64,000 nt of DNA from Novosphingobium sp. (GTDB taxonomy: Bacteria > Pseudomonadota > Alphaproteobacteria > Sphingomonadales > Sphingomonadaceae), in NCBI GenBank assembly GCA_017744735.1, contig JAGIAR010000003.1, forward strand, positions 124,001 to 188,000, given 5' to 3'. The translations under genes and the position numbers were made by a program. The notes beneath the pieces were generated by a model that was not told where the DNA came from, searched no databases, and saw nothing but the letters and a program-made list of their open reading frames with translations. Positions 1 through 7,635 of this stretch are shown here, one piece after another (positions within the stretch are counted from its first letter, which is position 1; each line of letters opens with the position of its first letter).

Positions 1-1640
1 AAGGGCTGATCTACGCGGGCGACGCCGACAATTACAAGAAAGAGCTCGAGCGGATGGCCGCGCTCAAGCCCGAGGAGGTCAAGGCCGCGCTGCAGCGCTG
101 GCTGACCCGCCCGGCCTATACGCTGACGGTGGTTCCCGGCGAGCGGACCGAGGATGGCGCGAAGATGGGCGGCTGGGGCGACGAGGCGACCACCCCCGCC
201 CGCGCGCCCGACGCCAAGGCCCCGCCCCCGCCGCTCGCGACCGGGCCCAAGCGCGACTATCCGCCGGTGGCCGAAGTCGGCAAGCTCACCTTCCCGGCGG
301 TCGAGCACGCGACGCTCAAGAACGGCATCCCGGTCACCCTCGCGCGCCGCAGCGCGATCCCCAAGCTGTCGCTGCGGCTCGAATTCGACGCCGGCTATGC
401 CGCCGACGGCGCGGCGAACGCCGGCACCCAGTCGCTGATGATGGACCTCCTCGAGGAAGGGACCAAGACCCGCAGCGCGATCCAGATCGCCGAGGAGCAG
501 GAGCGGCTCGGCGCCTCGATCGGCACCGGCAGCGACATGGACACCAGCTCGGTATCGCTGACCGCGCTGACCGCCAACCTCGCCCCCTCGCTCGACCTGA
601 TGGCCGACATCGTGCGCAACCCGGCGTTCAACGCGGCCGACGTCGCGCGGGTCAAGGGCCAGCGGCTGGCCGATATCGCGCAGGAAAAGGCCGATCCCTT
701 CGGCCTTGCCAGCCGCGCGATGCGCCCGATCATCTACGGGCCGAACCACCCCTACGGCAATGTCGGCGGGCTCGGCGTCGAAAGCGTGGTCACCGCGCTG
801 ACCCCCGATGCGCTGCGCGCCGAGCACGACCGCTGGCTGCGTCCCGACACCGCGCGGATCACCGTGGTCGGCGACATTTCGATGAAGGACCTGCTGCCGC
901 AGCTCGAACAGACCTTCGGCACCTGGCCCGGCGTGCGCTCGGCCCGCCCGGTGAAGGATCTCACCGCCCCGCTCCCCGCGGGCCAGCAGCACCTGGTGGT
1001 GATCGACCGGCCGAACTCGCCGCAATCGGTACTGATCCTCGCGCATGCGCTGCCGATCGACGGTGCGACCAAGGGCACCGAGCCGCTCGATCTCGCGAAC
1101 CAGGTGCTCGGCGCCGGCTTCCTCTCGCGCCTCAACCTCGACGTGCGCGAGGACAAGGGCTGGAGCTACGGCGTCGGCAGCCAGGTCACCGCCTATGCCG
1201 GGCCCGAGACGATGCTGGTCTACACCCAGGTCCAGTCGGACCGGACCGGGGATTCGATCAAGCTGATCCTCGACGACATGAAGGCCTTCCCCTCGGCCAA
1301 GCCGGTCGACGACACCGAGTTCCAGCGGGTGACCGACGGCAACATCCGCGGGATGCCCAACCGCTACGAGACCAATGCGCAGGTGCTCGGCGCGCTGGTC
1401 TCCAACCAGCGGCTTGGCCGGCCCGACGATTACCAGGCGAAGCTGCCCGATCTCTACCGCGCGATCACCAAGCAGCAGATCGACACGGCGGCGGGCAAAT
1501 ATCTCGCGCCGGGCGATCTCGCGATCATTGTCGTGGGCGACCGCAAGGTGATAGACCAGCAGCTGGCCGGGCTGGACTTGCCCATTGAATATGTCGATAC
1601 TGACACTAATGTAAGCACCACCGCGGGCGGAGGGGACTGA
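1..1640 (+). CDS. M16 family zinc metallopeptidase, C-terminal part (5' end outside window)
   Basis: The reading frame is open from the left edge, so the start and the N-terminal half lie outside the window. The visible part ends in a complete M16 (insulinase/pitrilysin) repeat that begins with the family's pattern of 'LKNGIPVTLARR' followed by 'LRLEFDAGYAAD'. Where an active M16 domain carries HxxEH, this repeat has 'SLMMDLLEEGT', so it is the catalytically dead half. The zinc-binding half should be upstream. Proteins of this layout are usually exported and degrade peptides in the periplasm. The C-terminal 'ARYLAPGD'-like 'KYLAPGDLAIIVVGD' block is typical. The gene is followed 32 bp later by a small co-directional gene. 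The family call is secure; the substrate is unknown. Confidence 0.9.
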   Translation, partial: GLIYAGDADNYKKELERMAALKPEEVKAALQRWLTRPAYTLTVVPGERTEDGAKMGGWGDEATTPARAPDAKAPPPPLATGPKRDYPPVAEVGKLTFPAVEHATLKNGIPVTLARRSAIPKLSLRLEFDAGYAADGAANAGTQSLMMDLLEEGTKTRSAIQIAEEQERLGASIGTGSDMDTSSVSLTALTANLAPSLDLMADIVRNPAFNAADVARVKGQRLADIAQEKADPFGLASRAMRPIIYGPNHPYGNVGGLGVESVVTALTPDALRAEHDRWLRPDTARITVVGDISMKDLLPQLEQTFGTWPGVRSARPVKDLTAPLPAGQQHLVVIDRPNSPQSVLILAHALPIDGATKGTEPLDLANQVLGAGFLSRLNLDVREDKGWSYGVGSQVTAYAGPETMLVYTQVQSDRTGDSIKLILDDMKAFPSAKPVDDTEFQRVTDGNIRGMPNRYETNAQVLGALVSNQRLGRPDDYQAKLPDLYRAITKQQIDTAAGKYLAPGDLAIIVVGDRKVIDQQLAGLDLPIEYVDTDTNVSTTAGGGD

Positions 1641-1672
1641 TCCCCTCGCCCACCAGCAGAGAGGACCCTCCA

Positions 1673-1978
1673 ATGGCAGTTGCCGGAAGTTACGACGCCC
1701 TGACCAAGACCCCGATGGGCGACCAGAACAGCGTGTTCACCGTGACCCCGTCGGCCGACGGCACCACCTTCACCGGCAGCAACGTCGGCCCGCTCGGCTC
1801 GCTCGAGATCGAGAACGGCAAGATCGACGGCAACACGCTGACCTGGACGATGCAGATGACCGTGCCCATGCCGCTGACCCTCAACGCCACCGCGACGATC
1901 GACGGCGACACGCTGACCGGCACCGTCAACGCCGGCGCCTTCGGCGACATGCCGATGACGGGGACGCGGAAGGCCTGA
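1673..1978 (+). CDS. Small conserved hypothetical protein, 101 aa
   Basis: A small acidic protein with no signal peptide or membrane segment. It is dominated by alternating Thr/Gly-rich strands such as 'DGTTFTGSNVGP' and 'IDGDTLTGTV', which suggests an all-beta fold. An AGGA ribosome-binding motif lies about 9 bases before the ATG. The gene sits 32 bp after the M16 peptidase on the same strand and is followed by a strong terminator, so the two probably share a transcript. I do not recognise the family. A role linked to the peptidase is only inferred from position. Confidence 0.7.
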   Translation: MAVAGSYDALTKTPMGDQNSVFTVTPSADGTTFTGSNVGPLGSLEIENGKIDGNTLTWTMQMTVPMPLTLNATATIDGDTLTGTVNAGAFGDMPMTGTRKA

Positions 1979-2000
1979 GCCACCGCGCGCGGACAAACGA

Positions 2001-2031
2001 AAGGCGCCGGAGCGATCCGGCGCCTTTTTTG
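2001..2031 (+). terminator. Intrinsic terminator after the M16 peptidase operon
   Basis: A perfect 10-bp GC-rich stem (AAGGCGCCGG with CCGGCGCCTT) around a 6-base loop, followed directly by a T run. It lies 23 bp after the stop of the small gene on the plus strand. The convergent gene's stop at 2043 is close, but the T tract favours plus-strand termination. Confidence 0.9.
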
Positions 2032-2042
2032 TTGGCGGACGC

Positions 2043-2990
2043 TTATTTTTTCTTGCCGCCGCCCTCGACCGAAAAATCGAAAATCCGCGCCGTCATCGCA
2101 CCGTTCGTGCCGCCGGCGCCGAGCGAGAAAATAAACCCGTACTCTCCGGTTTCCAGAGGGCGGTCGGGGTTCACTTCGAAAACGCCCGGGCGGATCTCAT
2201 TCGACCGAAACGCGATGCGATCCTTGTCCATCACACCGGTCTTCGCACCGGCGATGTTGAGGCTGCCGACCCGCGCTTCGCGCCGGCCGTCTTTCTGCAT
2301 CAGTTCGATCAGCGTGAATTCGGCCGGCGAGTTCACAAACGTGTTAGCGCCACTGGCCCAAGTGTTGGTGGAGGCGGCTTTTGAGACGTCTTCAAAGAAG
2401 AAGAAAAATCGGGGGTTGGGGCCAGTGTGGATCGGCGCAGTCTCGTTCTGGATAGCCACCTTCACGCTTGCCGAAGCGAGGCCGCCAGTCAGCGCATAGC
2501 CGAAAATCCCACCAGTTTTCGCCTGGCTTGAAACTGTGAAGTTCATGCGCTCCATCTTTGCGGTAGGTCCGCTGCCCATCAGCGCATAAAGGCCCGGTGC
2601 ATGATCGACCGCAGGGTCGGGTGAATCCAGCGACAGCACGGGTTTCAGGTTCTGCTTGGTCTTGAGCATCGCCGCCACGACCGCCGAACTGAGGCCCTTC
2701 TGCCGCAAGTCGATCATCTGATCGGTCGAGAGATCGAAAATGGCATTGTCGCTTTCGATCTTCGCGATGATCGCATCATCACCGATCCCCAACCCGTTGA
2801 GTTGCAGAATTTGGTCGATGGTCAGCGTTGACGAGCCCGCCGGGGCGGAAACCGAAGGCGGCTCATCGGCCAGTTCGGTTATTTCTGCCGACGGAGGCTC
2901 GTATGTCTGTGTGCGCGCCTCGACCAGTTGAGCACACGCAGGTGCGGAAGCGAGCACCGCAATAGCGGCGCCTGTTAGAGCGATTTTCAT
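2043..2990 (-). CDS. Secreted protein of unknown function, paralogue of the next gene
   Basis: 315 aa with a clear Sec signal peptide ending near 'SAPACA'. Residues of about 55-110 form a small helical module ('LTIDQILQLNGLGIGDDAI', 'LRQKGLSSAVVAAML'), resembling motifs seen in secreted proteins of unknown role. A 'LDSPDPAVDHAPGLYALM' segment follows, then a beta-rich C-terminal domain ending in 'IFDFSVEGGGKKK'. The neighbour at 3093-3992 has the same architecture in the same order, so this is a tandem duplication. Base composition is visibly more AT-rich than the paralogue, which may reflect divergent history. No catalytic motif is seen. It is probably periplasmic or surface located; the function is unknown. 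Confidence 0.85.
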   Translation of the reverse strand: MKIALTGAAIAVLASAPACAQLVEARTQTYEPPSAEITELADEPPSVSAPAGSSTLTIDQILQLNGLGIGDDAIIAKIESDNAIFDLSTDQMIDLRQKGLSSAVVAAMLKTKQNLKPVLSLDSPDPAVDHAPGLYALMGSGPTAKMERMNFTVSSQAKTGGIFGYALTGGLASASVKVAIQNETAPIHTGPNPRFFFFFEDVSKAASTNTWASGANTFVNSPAEFTLIELMQKDGRREARVGSLNIAGAKTGVMDKDRIAFRSNEIRPGVFEVNPDRPLETGEYGFIFSLGAGGTNGAMTARIFDFSVEGGGKKK

Positions 2991-3092
2991 GTGACCCTAC
3001 CCCCGAGAAACACCGTCCAAGATGCTCCTTCAATCAGCATCACCCAGACAGCCAAGTCAATGCGAATGAAGGTAGGCTCAGCCTAGGCAATA

Positions 3093-3992
3093 TTACTTAG
3101 AGAAACCCCGCCTTTTACCCCCCACCGAAAAATCGAACACCCGCACCCGCTCCTCGGCATTGCCGCTCGCCGGAAGCGGGCTGACGAAGCCGTATTCGCC
3201 ATCCGCCAGGTCCTCCTCGGGCTGCACCGAGTATACGCCCGGCGAGAGCCGGGTGGACACGAAGGCGATGCGATCCTTCTCGGGTACGCCGCCGCTAGAT
3301 CCGAAGCGGCCTGACGAACCCACCTTGGCTTCGCGCCCCTTGTCCTTCACCGCGAAGCGGACCAGGGCGAAATCGTCGGGCGAGGCGGCGCGGTCCCGCA
3401 CCTCCAGCAGGCCGCCCGCCGCGTCCCCGGCGCCGGGTCGGCCGAAATAGAAATAGAACACCGGGCGCCGGCGCAATGTCTCGACCCGCGCCTGCTGCTC
3501 GGGGATCACCGCCTTGCGGCTGCGCCGGGCGATCCCGCCGGTCAGCCAGTAGGCGAACAGGTTGCCGCTTTTGGTGCGGCGGCTGTCCACCGGCGGAAGC
3601 GCGACCATCGCGGTCGGCGAGCGCCAGTCCACCAGCAGGTAGATCCCCGGCGGGTGCGGAGCGGCCGGATCGGGCGAGTCCGGCGCGAAGGCGGCCGGCG
3701 CCGGGTCCGCCGATGCGCTCGTGCGCAGGGCCGCGGCCTTCCCCTCCCGGCTGCCCGCCGCGATCATCTCCGCGATCACCGCGTTCGGAACGCCCTTCCT
3801 GCGCAGCGCCAGCAGGCCTTCGGTGCTGGTGTCGAAGGCATTGTCCGACGCGCGGATCTTCGCGATCAGCACCTGATCGCCCAGCCCGGCGGCGGAAAGC
3901 CTTATCACCTGCTCGTTGGTGAGAGTTTCCGCGCCGGCGGGAACCGCCAGCGATGCGCACGCGACCGCCGCGACGAAAGACAATCTCCGCAT
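3093..3992 (-). CDS. Secreted protein of unknown function, paralogue of the preceding gene
   Basis: 299 aa with a signal peptide ending near 'AVPAGA'. It shares with the 2043-2990 protein the helical module 'LTNEQVIRLSAAGLGDQVLIAKI', the 'LRRKGVPNAVIAEMI' helix, the 'DSPDPAAPHPPGIYLLV' linker, a 'YWLTGGIARR' strand and the C-terminal 'VFDFSVGGKRR' block. Both genes point the same way with about 100 bp between them, and this one lies upstream in transcription. GC content is high like the rest of the window. No enzyme motif is visible. The two may be secreted scaffold or surface proteins, which is inference only. Confidence 0.85.
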   Translation of the reverse strand: MRRLSFVAAVACASLAVPAGAETLTNEQVIRLSAAGLGDQVLIAKIRASDNAFDTSTEGLLALRRKGVPNAVIAEMIAAGSREGKAAALRTSASADPAPAAFAPDSPDPAAPHPPGIYLLVDWRSPTAMVALPPVDSRRTKSGNLFAYWLTGGIARRSRKAVIPEQQARVETLRRRPVFYFYFGRPGAGDAAGGLLEVRDRAASPDDFALVRFAVKDKGREAKVGSSGRFGSSGGVPEKDRIAFVSTRLSPGVYSVQPEEDLADGEYGFVSPLPASGNAEERVRVFDFSVGGKRRGFSK

Positions 3993-4059
3993 ACCCCGTG
4001 CCCCCGGCGCAAGAGTAAAACGGAGGCGCCGCGAGTCAATCCGGGCAAATGCGGTACCG

Positions 4060-4518
4060 CTAGAACCTTCCCCGCATCGCCTGATAGGCCGCTGCCGCTA
4101 CCGTGTTGGCGAGGTTGAGCGAGCGGATCACGTCCGAGCGCATCGGCAGATGGAACTGCCGCCCCGGCCAGGCGCGCCAGATCGCTTCGGGGATGCCTTT
4201 GGTCTCCTGCCCGAACACCAGCATCGCATCCTCGGGATAATCGGCGTCGTAGAACGAGGCCGAGCCGTGTTCCTCGAACAGGAACAGCTGCTCGGGCCGC
4301 GGTTGCCGTTCGGCGACGAAGGCGTCCCAGCTCGCATATTCGGTCAGGTGCACATGCGGCCAGTAGTCGAGGCCCGAGCGCTTCACCCGCGCGTCGGAGA
4401 TTTCGAAGCCGAGCGGGTGGATCAGCACCAGCTCGGCCCCCAGCGCGACGCAGGTGCGCCCGACCGCGCCGGTGTTGCCGGGGATCTCGGGCTGGACCAG
4501 AACGATGCTCAGCGGCAC
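4060..4518 (-). CDS. trmL: tRNA (cytidine(34)-2'-O)-methyltransferase TrmL
   Basis: A 152-aa SpoU/TrmD-fold (SPOUT) enzyme that methylates the 2'-OH of the wobble nucleotide of tRNA-Leu isoacceptors using S-adenosylmethionine. The length matches the minimal TrmL family, which has only the catalytic domain. Visible motifs are the N-terminal 'IVLVQPEIPGNTGAVGRTC' (motif 1 with the catalytic Arg), 'LVFGQETKGIP' (motif 2) and 'IRSLNLANTVAAAAYQ' (motif 3, the SAM-binding knot). It starts 11 bp after the gatB stop on the same strand, so gatB-trmL probably form a transcription unit of two translation-related genes. Confidence 0.93.
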   Translation of the reverse strand: MPLSIVLVQPEIPGNTGAVGRTCVALGAELVLIHPLGFEISDARVKRSGLDYWPHVHLTEYASWDAFVAERQPRPEQLFLFEEHGSASFYDADYPEDAMLVFGQETKGIPEAIWRAWPGRQFHLPMRSDVIRSLNLANTVAAAAYQAMRGRF

Positions 4519-4529
4519 CGCGGGCCCCC

Positions 4530-6032
4530 TCAGCCGAGCTTCGCCTTCAGCACCTGGTTGACGAGCTGCGGATTGCCCTTGCCCTGCATCGCCTTCATGG
4601 TCTGGCCGACGAAGAAGCCGAACAGCGCTTCCTTGCCGCCCTTGTATTCGGCGACCTTGTCGGCATTGGCGGCGAGCACGCCCTCGACCGCGGCTTCGAT
4701 CGCGCCGGTGTCGCTTTCCTGCTTGAGCCCTTCGCGCTCGACGATCGCGCCCGGCGCATCGCCGGTTTCGAGCATCTTCTCGAGCACCTGCTTGGCGATC
4801 GTGCCCGAGATCGTGCCTGCGGCGACCAGCGCGAGCAGCTCGCCGCCGGCAGCGGGCGAGACCGGCGAATCCGCCAGATCTTTCCCAAGCTTGTTGAGCG
4901 CGCCGAACAGTTCGGAGATCAGCCAGTTGGCCGCCTGCCTGGCGACGTCGGCCTCGGGCTTGCCCTGCGCCTTGGCGGCTTCGGCGAGCAGCGCCTCGAA
5001 CCAGCGCGCGGTATCGACCTCGGCGGTCAGCACCGCGGCGTTATAGGCCGACAGGCCGAGCGGCCCTTCGTAGCGCGCCTTCTTGGCATCGGGCAGTTCG
5101 GGCAGGCTGTCGCGGCATTCGGCAAGGAAGGCATCGTCGAGCTCGAGCGGCAGCAGGTCCGGATCGGGGAAGTAGCGATAGTCGTGCGCATCTTCCTTGC
5201 TGCGCATCGAGCGGGTCTCGTTCCGGTCCGGATCGTAGAGGCGGGTTTCCTGCACCACCGTGCCGCCATCCTCGATCAGATCGACCTGGCGGCGGGCTTC
5301 CTGCTCGACCACGGCCATCACGAAGCGCACCGAATTGACGTTCTTGGTCTCGGTCCGCGTGCCGAAGGCCTCGCCCGGCTTGCGTACGCTGACGTTCACG
5401 TCGGCGCGCATCGAGCCTTCTTCCATATTGCCGTCGCACGAACCGACATAGCGCAGGATCGAGCGCAGCTTGCGGACATAGGCCCCGGCCTCGGCCGGCG
5501 AGCGCATGTCGGGCTTGCTGACGATTTCCATCAGCGCGACCCCCGAGCGGTTGAGATCGACATAGCTCATCGTCGGATGCTGGTCGTGCATCAGCTTGCC
5601 GGCGTCCTGCTCGACATGGATGCGCTCGATCCCGATCACCTTGTCTTCGGGAATCCCGGCCTTCTCGTCGGCCTCGATCGTCAGCTGCCCCTCGCCCACC
5701 AGCGGGTGGTAGAGCTGGCTGATCTGGTAGCCCTGCGGCAGATCGGCATAGAAGTAGTTCTTGCGGTCGAAGCGCGACCATGTGTTGATCGGCGCCTCGA
5801 TCGCCATGCCGGTCCGCACCGCCTGGCGGATGCACTCGCGGTTCGGCACCGGCAACATCCCCGGCATCGCCGCGTCGACCAGGCTGACCTGCGCGTTGGG
5901 CTCCGCGCCGAAAGCGGTCGCCGCGCCGGAGAACAGCTTGGACTGCGAAACCACCTGCGCATGGACCTCGAGGCCGATCACGACCTCCCATTCGCCGGTT
6001 TCGCCTTTGATGCGGTAGGATGAATTGGTCAT
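4530..6032 (-). CDS. gatB: Aspartyl/glutamyl-tRNA(Asn/Gln) amidotransferase subunit B
   Basis: 500 aa, the normal GatB length. It is the kinase/transamidation subunit that activates Glu-tRNA(Gln) or Asp-tRNA(Asn) and amidates it with ammonia from GatA. The hallmarks are '[13 protein letters not shown]' near the N-terminus, '[10 protein letters not shown]', '[15 protein letters not shown]' and a C-terminal YqeY-like helical domain. The frame stays open far upstream, but family proteins start just before this block, so the ATG at 6032 is chosen. The first codons (M-T-N-S-S) differ from an otherwise identical 50-bp copy at 6804-6853. gatC and gatA are not adjacent, being separated by toxin-antitoxin genes. 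gatB therefore probably uses a promoter in the 78-bp gap shared with the divergent PIN gene. Confidence 0.95.
   Translation of the reverse strand: MTNSSYRIKGETGEWEVVIGLEVHAQVVSQSKLFSGAATAFGAEPNAQVSLVDAAMPGMLPVPNRECIRQAVRTGMAIEAPINTWSRFDRKNYFYADLPQGYQISQLYHPLVGEGQLTIEADEKAGIPEDKVIGIERIHVEQDAGKLMHDQHPTMSYVDLNRSGVALMEIVSKPDMRSPAEAGAYVRKLRSILRYVGSCDGNMEEGSMRADVNVSVRKPGEAFGTRTETKNVNSVRFVMAVVEQEARRQVDLIEDGGTVVQETRLYDPDRNETRSMRSKEDAHDYRYFPDPDLLPLELDDAFLAECRDSLPELPDAKKARYEGPLGLSAYNAAVLTAEVDTARWFEALLAEAAKAQGKPEADVARQAANWLISELFGALNKLGKDLADSPVSPAAGGELLALVAAGTISGTIAKQVLEKMLETGDAPGAIVEREGLKQESDTGAIEAAVEGVLAANADKVAEYKGGKEALFGFFVGQTMKAMQGKGNPQLVNQVLKAKLG
5970..6019. repeat. 50-bp direct repeat, copy 1 (inside gatB codons 5-21)
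   Basis: Bases 5970-6019 are identical to 6804-6853, an offset of 834 bp. This copy is the functional 5' coding part of gatB. Identity stops abruptly on both sides (C versus T before it, A versus T after it). The two copies bracket the PIN/RHH toxin-antitoxin cassette exactly, the other copy starting within the antitoxin stop codon. Confidence 0.95.
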
Positions 6033-6069
6033 CGTCGGCGGATGCCCCGGCACGCTTGCGATTGCAACC

Positions 6070-6110
6070 TTGGCTTGCGATATAGCGGAAGAATTGATAC
6101 CATATATGAT
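6070..6110 (+). promoter_or_regulatory. AT-rich divergent control region of gatB and the PIN-RHH operon
   Basis: The 78-bp gap between the divergent gatB and PIN-gene starts contains an unusually AT-rich stretch with the palindrome CATATATG at 6101-6108, directly before the PIN gene ATG. Toxin-antitoxin operons are commonly autoregulated through such palindromes by the RHH antitoxin. The promoters of both gatB and the toxin-antitoxin unit should lie here. The operator assignment is inference. Confidence 0.35.
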
Positions 6111-6530
6111 ATGAAAATGGTGATCGACACCGATGTGATCGTATCCTCCATCCGAAGCACGAAGGGCGCTTCGGCCGAGTTGGTTCGATTGGCGCGTCTC
6201 GAACACTTTACGATTGCGATCAGTGTCCCGCTTGTCCTCGAATACGAGGCGAAAGCGACAATGGAGGAGCATCTCGCTGCCGGTAGCATAACCCGGCGCG
6301 AAGCGTTGGCGGTCGTTGATGCACTGGTCGCCGTTGGCGAGCGCACCCCGGCCTATTTCACCTATCGGCCAAGCGTACGCGATCCCGACGACGAGATGAT
6401 CCTTGAAACTGCGATCAACGCCCACGCAGACGCGATCGTCACGTTCAATGTTCGAGATTTCGGAAACGCACCTGCGAAGTTCGCCTTCGAATGCTGGTCG
6501 CCCTTGCAAGCCTTGGAGAAATTGAGATGA
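6111..6530 (+). CDS. PIN-domain toxin of a type II toxin-antitoxin module (COG1569-like)
   Basis: 139 aa. PIN domains are metal-dependent RNases. The protein opens with '[13 protein letters not shown]', which carries the first acidic residue of the active site. It continues with '[20 protein letters not shown]' and '[10 protein letters not shown]' (second acidic residue), then '[29 protein letters not shown]' (third and fourth). This pattern is typical of the 'putative toxin-antitoxin system toxin component, PIN family'. The ATG at 6111 is chosen over an upstream in-frame ATG at 6042 because family members begin at this motif. The stop overlaps the antitoxin start by ATGA. Gene order is toxin first. 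The codon usage is less GC-rich than neighbours, suggesting acquisition. Confidence 0.88.
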   Translation: MKMVIDTDVIVSSIRSTKGASAELVRLARLEHFTIAISVPLVLEYEAKATMEEHLAAGSITRREALAVVDALVAVGERTPAYFTYRPSVRDPDDEMILETAINAHADAIVTFNVRDFGNAPAKFAFECWSPLQALEKLR

Positions 6531-6805
6531 ACAACCCAGCCGTATTGCAGCTCCGTCTGCCGCGTTCGATCAAAGGTCATGTCGAACGGTTGGCGGCACG
6601 CGAAGGCATCAGCATGAACCAGTTCATTGCGACGGCCGTGGCCGAAAAGCTCTCTGCGCTCGAAACCGCCGAGTTTTTTGAGGAGCGCGCTCGCCGTGCC
6701 GATCTCGACCTGTTCGACAGGGTGATGTCGCGCGAGAGCGGCGAACCACCGCGCAAAGGCGACGAGCTTCCCGAGGGCTATGTGCGTCCGATCAAGAAGG
6801 GGTGA
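6527..6805 (+). CDS. Ribbon-helix-helix antitoxin partner of the PIN toxin
   Basis: 92 aa. The N-terminal segment '[30 protein letters not shown]' is a typical ribbon-helix-helix (Arc/HicB-like) DNA-binding fold. The acidic C-terminal part would bind and block the toxin. The ATG at 6527 overlaps the toxin TGA, implying translational coupling. The final two bases of its TGA stop are the first two bases of the second 50-bp gatB repeat. This places the cassette boundary exactly at the end of the gene. Likely role: neutralising antitoxin and autorepressor. Confidence 0.85.
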   Translation: MNNPAVLQLRLPRSIKGHVERLAAREGISMNQFIATAVAEKLSALETAEFFEERARRADLDLFDRVMSRESGEPPRKGDELPEGYVRPIKKG

Positions 6806-6853
6806 GGCCGATCACGACCTCCCATTCGCCGGTTTCGCCTTTGATGCGGTAGG
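6804..6853. repeat. 50-bp direct repeat, copy 2 (displaced gatB 5' fragment)
   Basis: An exact duplicate of gatB bases 5970-6019. Read on the minus strand in the gatB frame it gives the same '[16 protein letters not shown]' block, preceded by T-E-S-T instead of T-N-S-S. The codon at the gatB start position is GCG, so there is no start. It is a non-functional relic of a gatB 5' end. The vapC gene reads through it in another frame. Confidence 0.95.
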
Positions 6854-7273
6854 TGGACTCGGTCGCGCTTCAACCTTCATTGGATCGATGATTTCCACTT
6901 CGGGGAAATAGCTCGAAAATCGCTTAGGATCGCGGGTCAGGATTGGCCAGCCCCCTACTGCGGCCTGCGCCCCGATCAGGAAATCGGGCAGGATCGTCTG
7001 CCGCGGACCGCCCCTCCGGCGATATTTGCGGAATGCCGCGCCAGCGTGGTGGCATTCAGGCAGCGTCAGCCGGTCGATCACGATGCCCAGCGCCCGGAAC
7101 TGCGCATGGACTGCCTCCGGCGAAACAAAGCTCAGCGAGGTTTCCGCGAAGATAATCTCGTTGACCACTGGATCGCGCGTTCCGCTGAGTAACGCAAAAG
7201 CCAGCGTAACCTGTTCGGAGTCGGGATGCCGATCATCCAGCAGATGCAGGGCGATGTTCGTATCTACGATCAT
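6812..7273 (-). CDS. vapC: VapC-type PIN-domain toxin with a foreign C-terminal tail
   Basis: 153 aa. It starts 'MIVDTNIALHLLDD', the first acidic residue of the PIN RNase site. Further conserved acids are in 'NEIIFAETS' and 'ILPDFLIGAQAA', and 'ILTRDPKRFSSYFPEVEII' closes the domain. The usual VapC end is near 'FPEVEIIDP'. Here about 20 more residues follow, the last 16 or so being read out of frame from the duplicated gatB fragment at 6804-6853. The ATG at 7273 overlaps the antitoxin stop (ATGA), so an in-frame upstream GTG is rejected. VapC toxins cleave RNA, often tRNA. Whether the altered tail leaves the toxin active is unknown. Confidence 0.9.
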   Translation of the reverse strand: MIVDTNIALHLLDDRHPDSEQVTLAFALLSGTRDPVVNEIIFAETSLSFVSPEAVHAQFRALGIVIDRLTLPECHHAGAAFRKYRRRGGPRQTILPDFLIGAQAAVGGWPILTRDPKRFSSYFPEVEIIDPMKVEARPSPPTASKAKPANGRS

Positions 7274-7572
7274 ACTTCTGCGGCCCGGCCCCGCACCCAA
7301 TCGACATGCTCAGCGGGATCGAGACCGAGGTCGATTCCTTGCGCCTTGTATATCTGGCGCGCTTCACGCACGCCTGCCAGCGCCCGCTCCGTGCGGCTTG
7401 CGGCGGCGTCCTCGCTATCGGCGGCCACGATCCGCGCATCGCCTTCCGGGGTAAGCTCGAACCCGATCCGGTCGCCCGCCTTCAACCCGAGCGCATCCCG
7501 AATCTCCTTAGGAATGGTGACCTGGCATTTCGAGGTCATGTTCGAGCGGAAGATACGAACCGGGATATCCAT
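7270..7572 (-). CDS. vapB: AbrB/MazE-fold antitoxin of the VapC module
   Basis: 100 aa. 'MTSKCQVTIPKEIRDALGLKAGDRIGFE' is a textbook SpoVT/AbrB swapped-hairpin DNA-binding domain. The acidic helical C-terminus would wrap the toxin. The ATG at 7572 gives 'MDIPVRIFRSN' before the domain; a second ATG at 7539 is possible. Its TGA overlaps the vapC ATG. No clear Shine-Dalgarno precedes the start. An 8-bp inverted repeat at 7580-7602 just upstream is a likely autoregulatory operator. Confidence 0.9.
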   Translation of the reverse strand: MDIPVRIFRSNMTSKCQVTIPKEIRDALGLKAGDRIGFELTPEGDARIVAADSEDAAASRTERALAGVREARQIYKAQGIDLGLDPAEHVDWVRGRAAEV

Positions 7573-7579
7573 AGAAGAA

Positions 7580-7602
7580 GTAATACCCCGCTTTGGTATT
7601 AC
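7580..7602 (-). promoter_or_regulatory. Probable VapB operator: 8-bp inverted repeat
   Basis: GTAATACC and GGTATTAC form a perfect inverted repeat with a 7-base spacer, ending 8 bases upstream of the vapB ATG at 7572. AbrB-type antitoxins bind palindromes at their own promoter, so this is the expected place for an operator. Binding itself is inferred. Confidence 0.6.
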
Positions 7603-7635
7603 CATCAACGCGGCGTCCTTGCCCCCACCGATCAC

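Noticed and set aside
6033-6509. Upstream extension of the gatB frame to 6509
   Set aside because: GatB family proteins begin at the 6032 ATG; the extension is antisense to the PIN toxin and is not protein-like.
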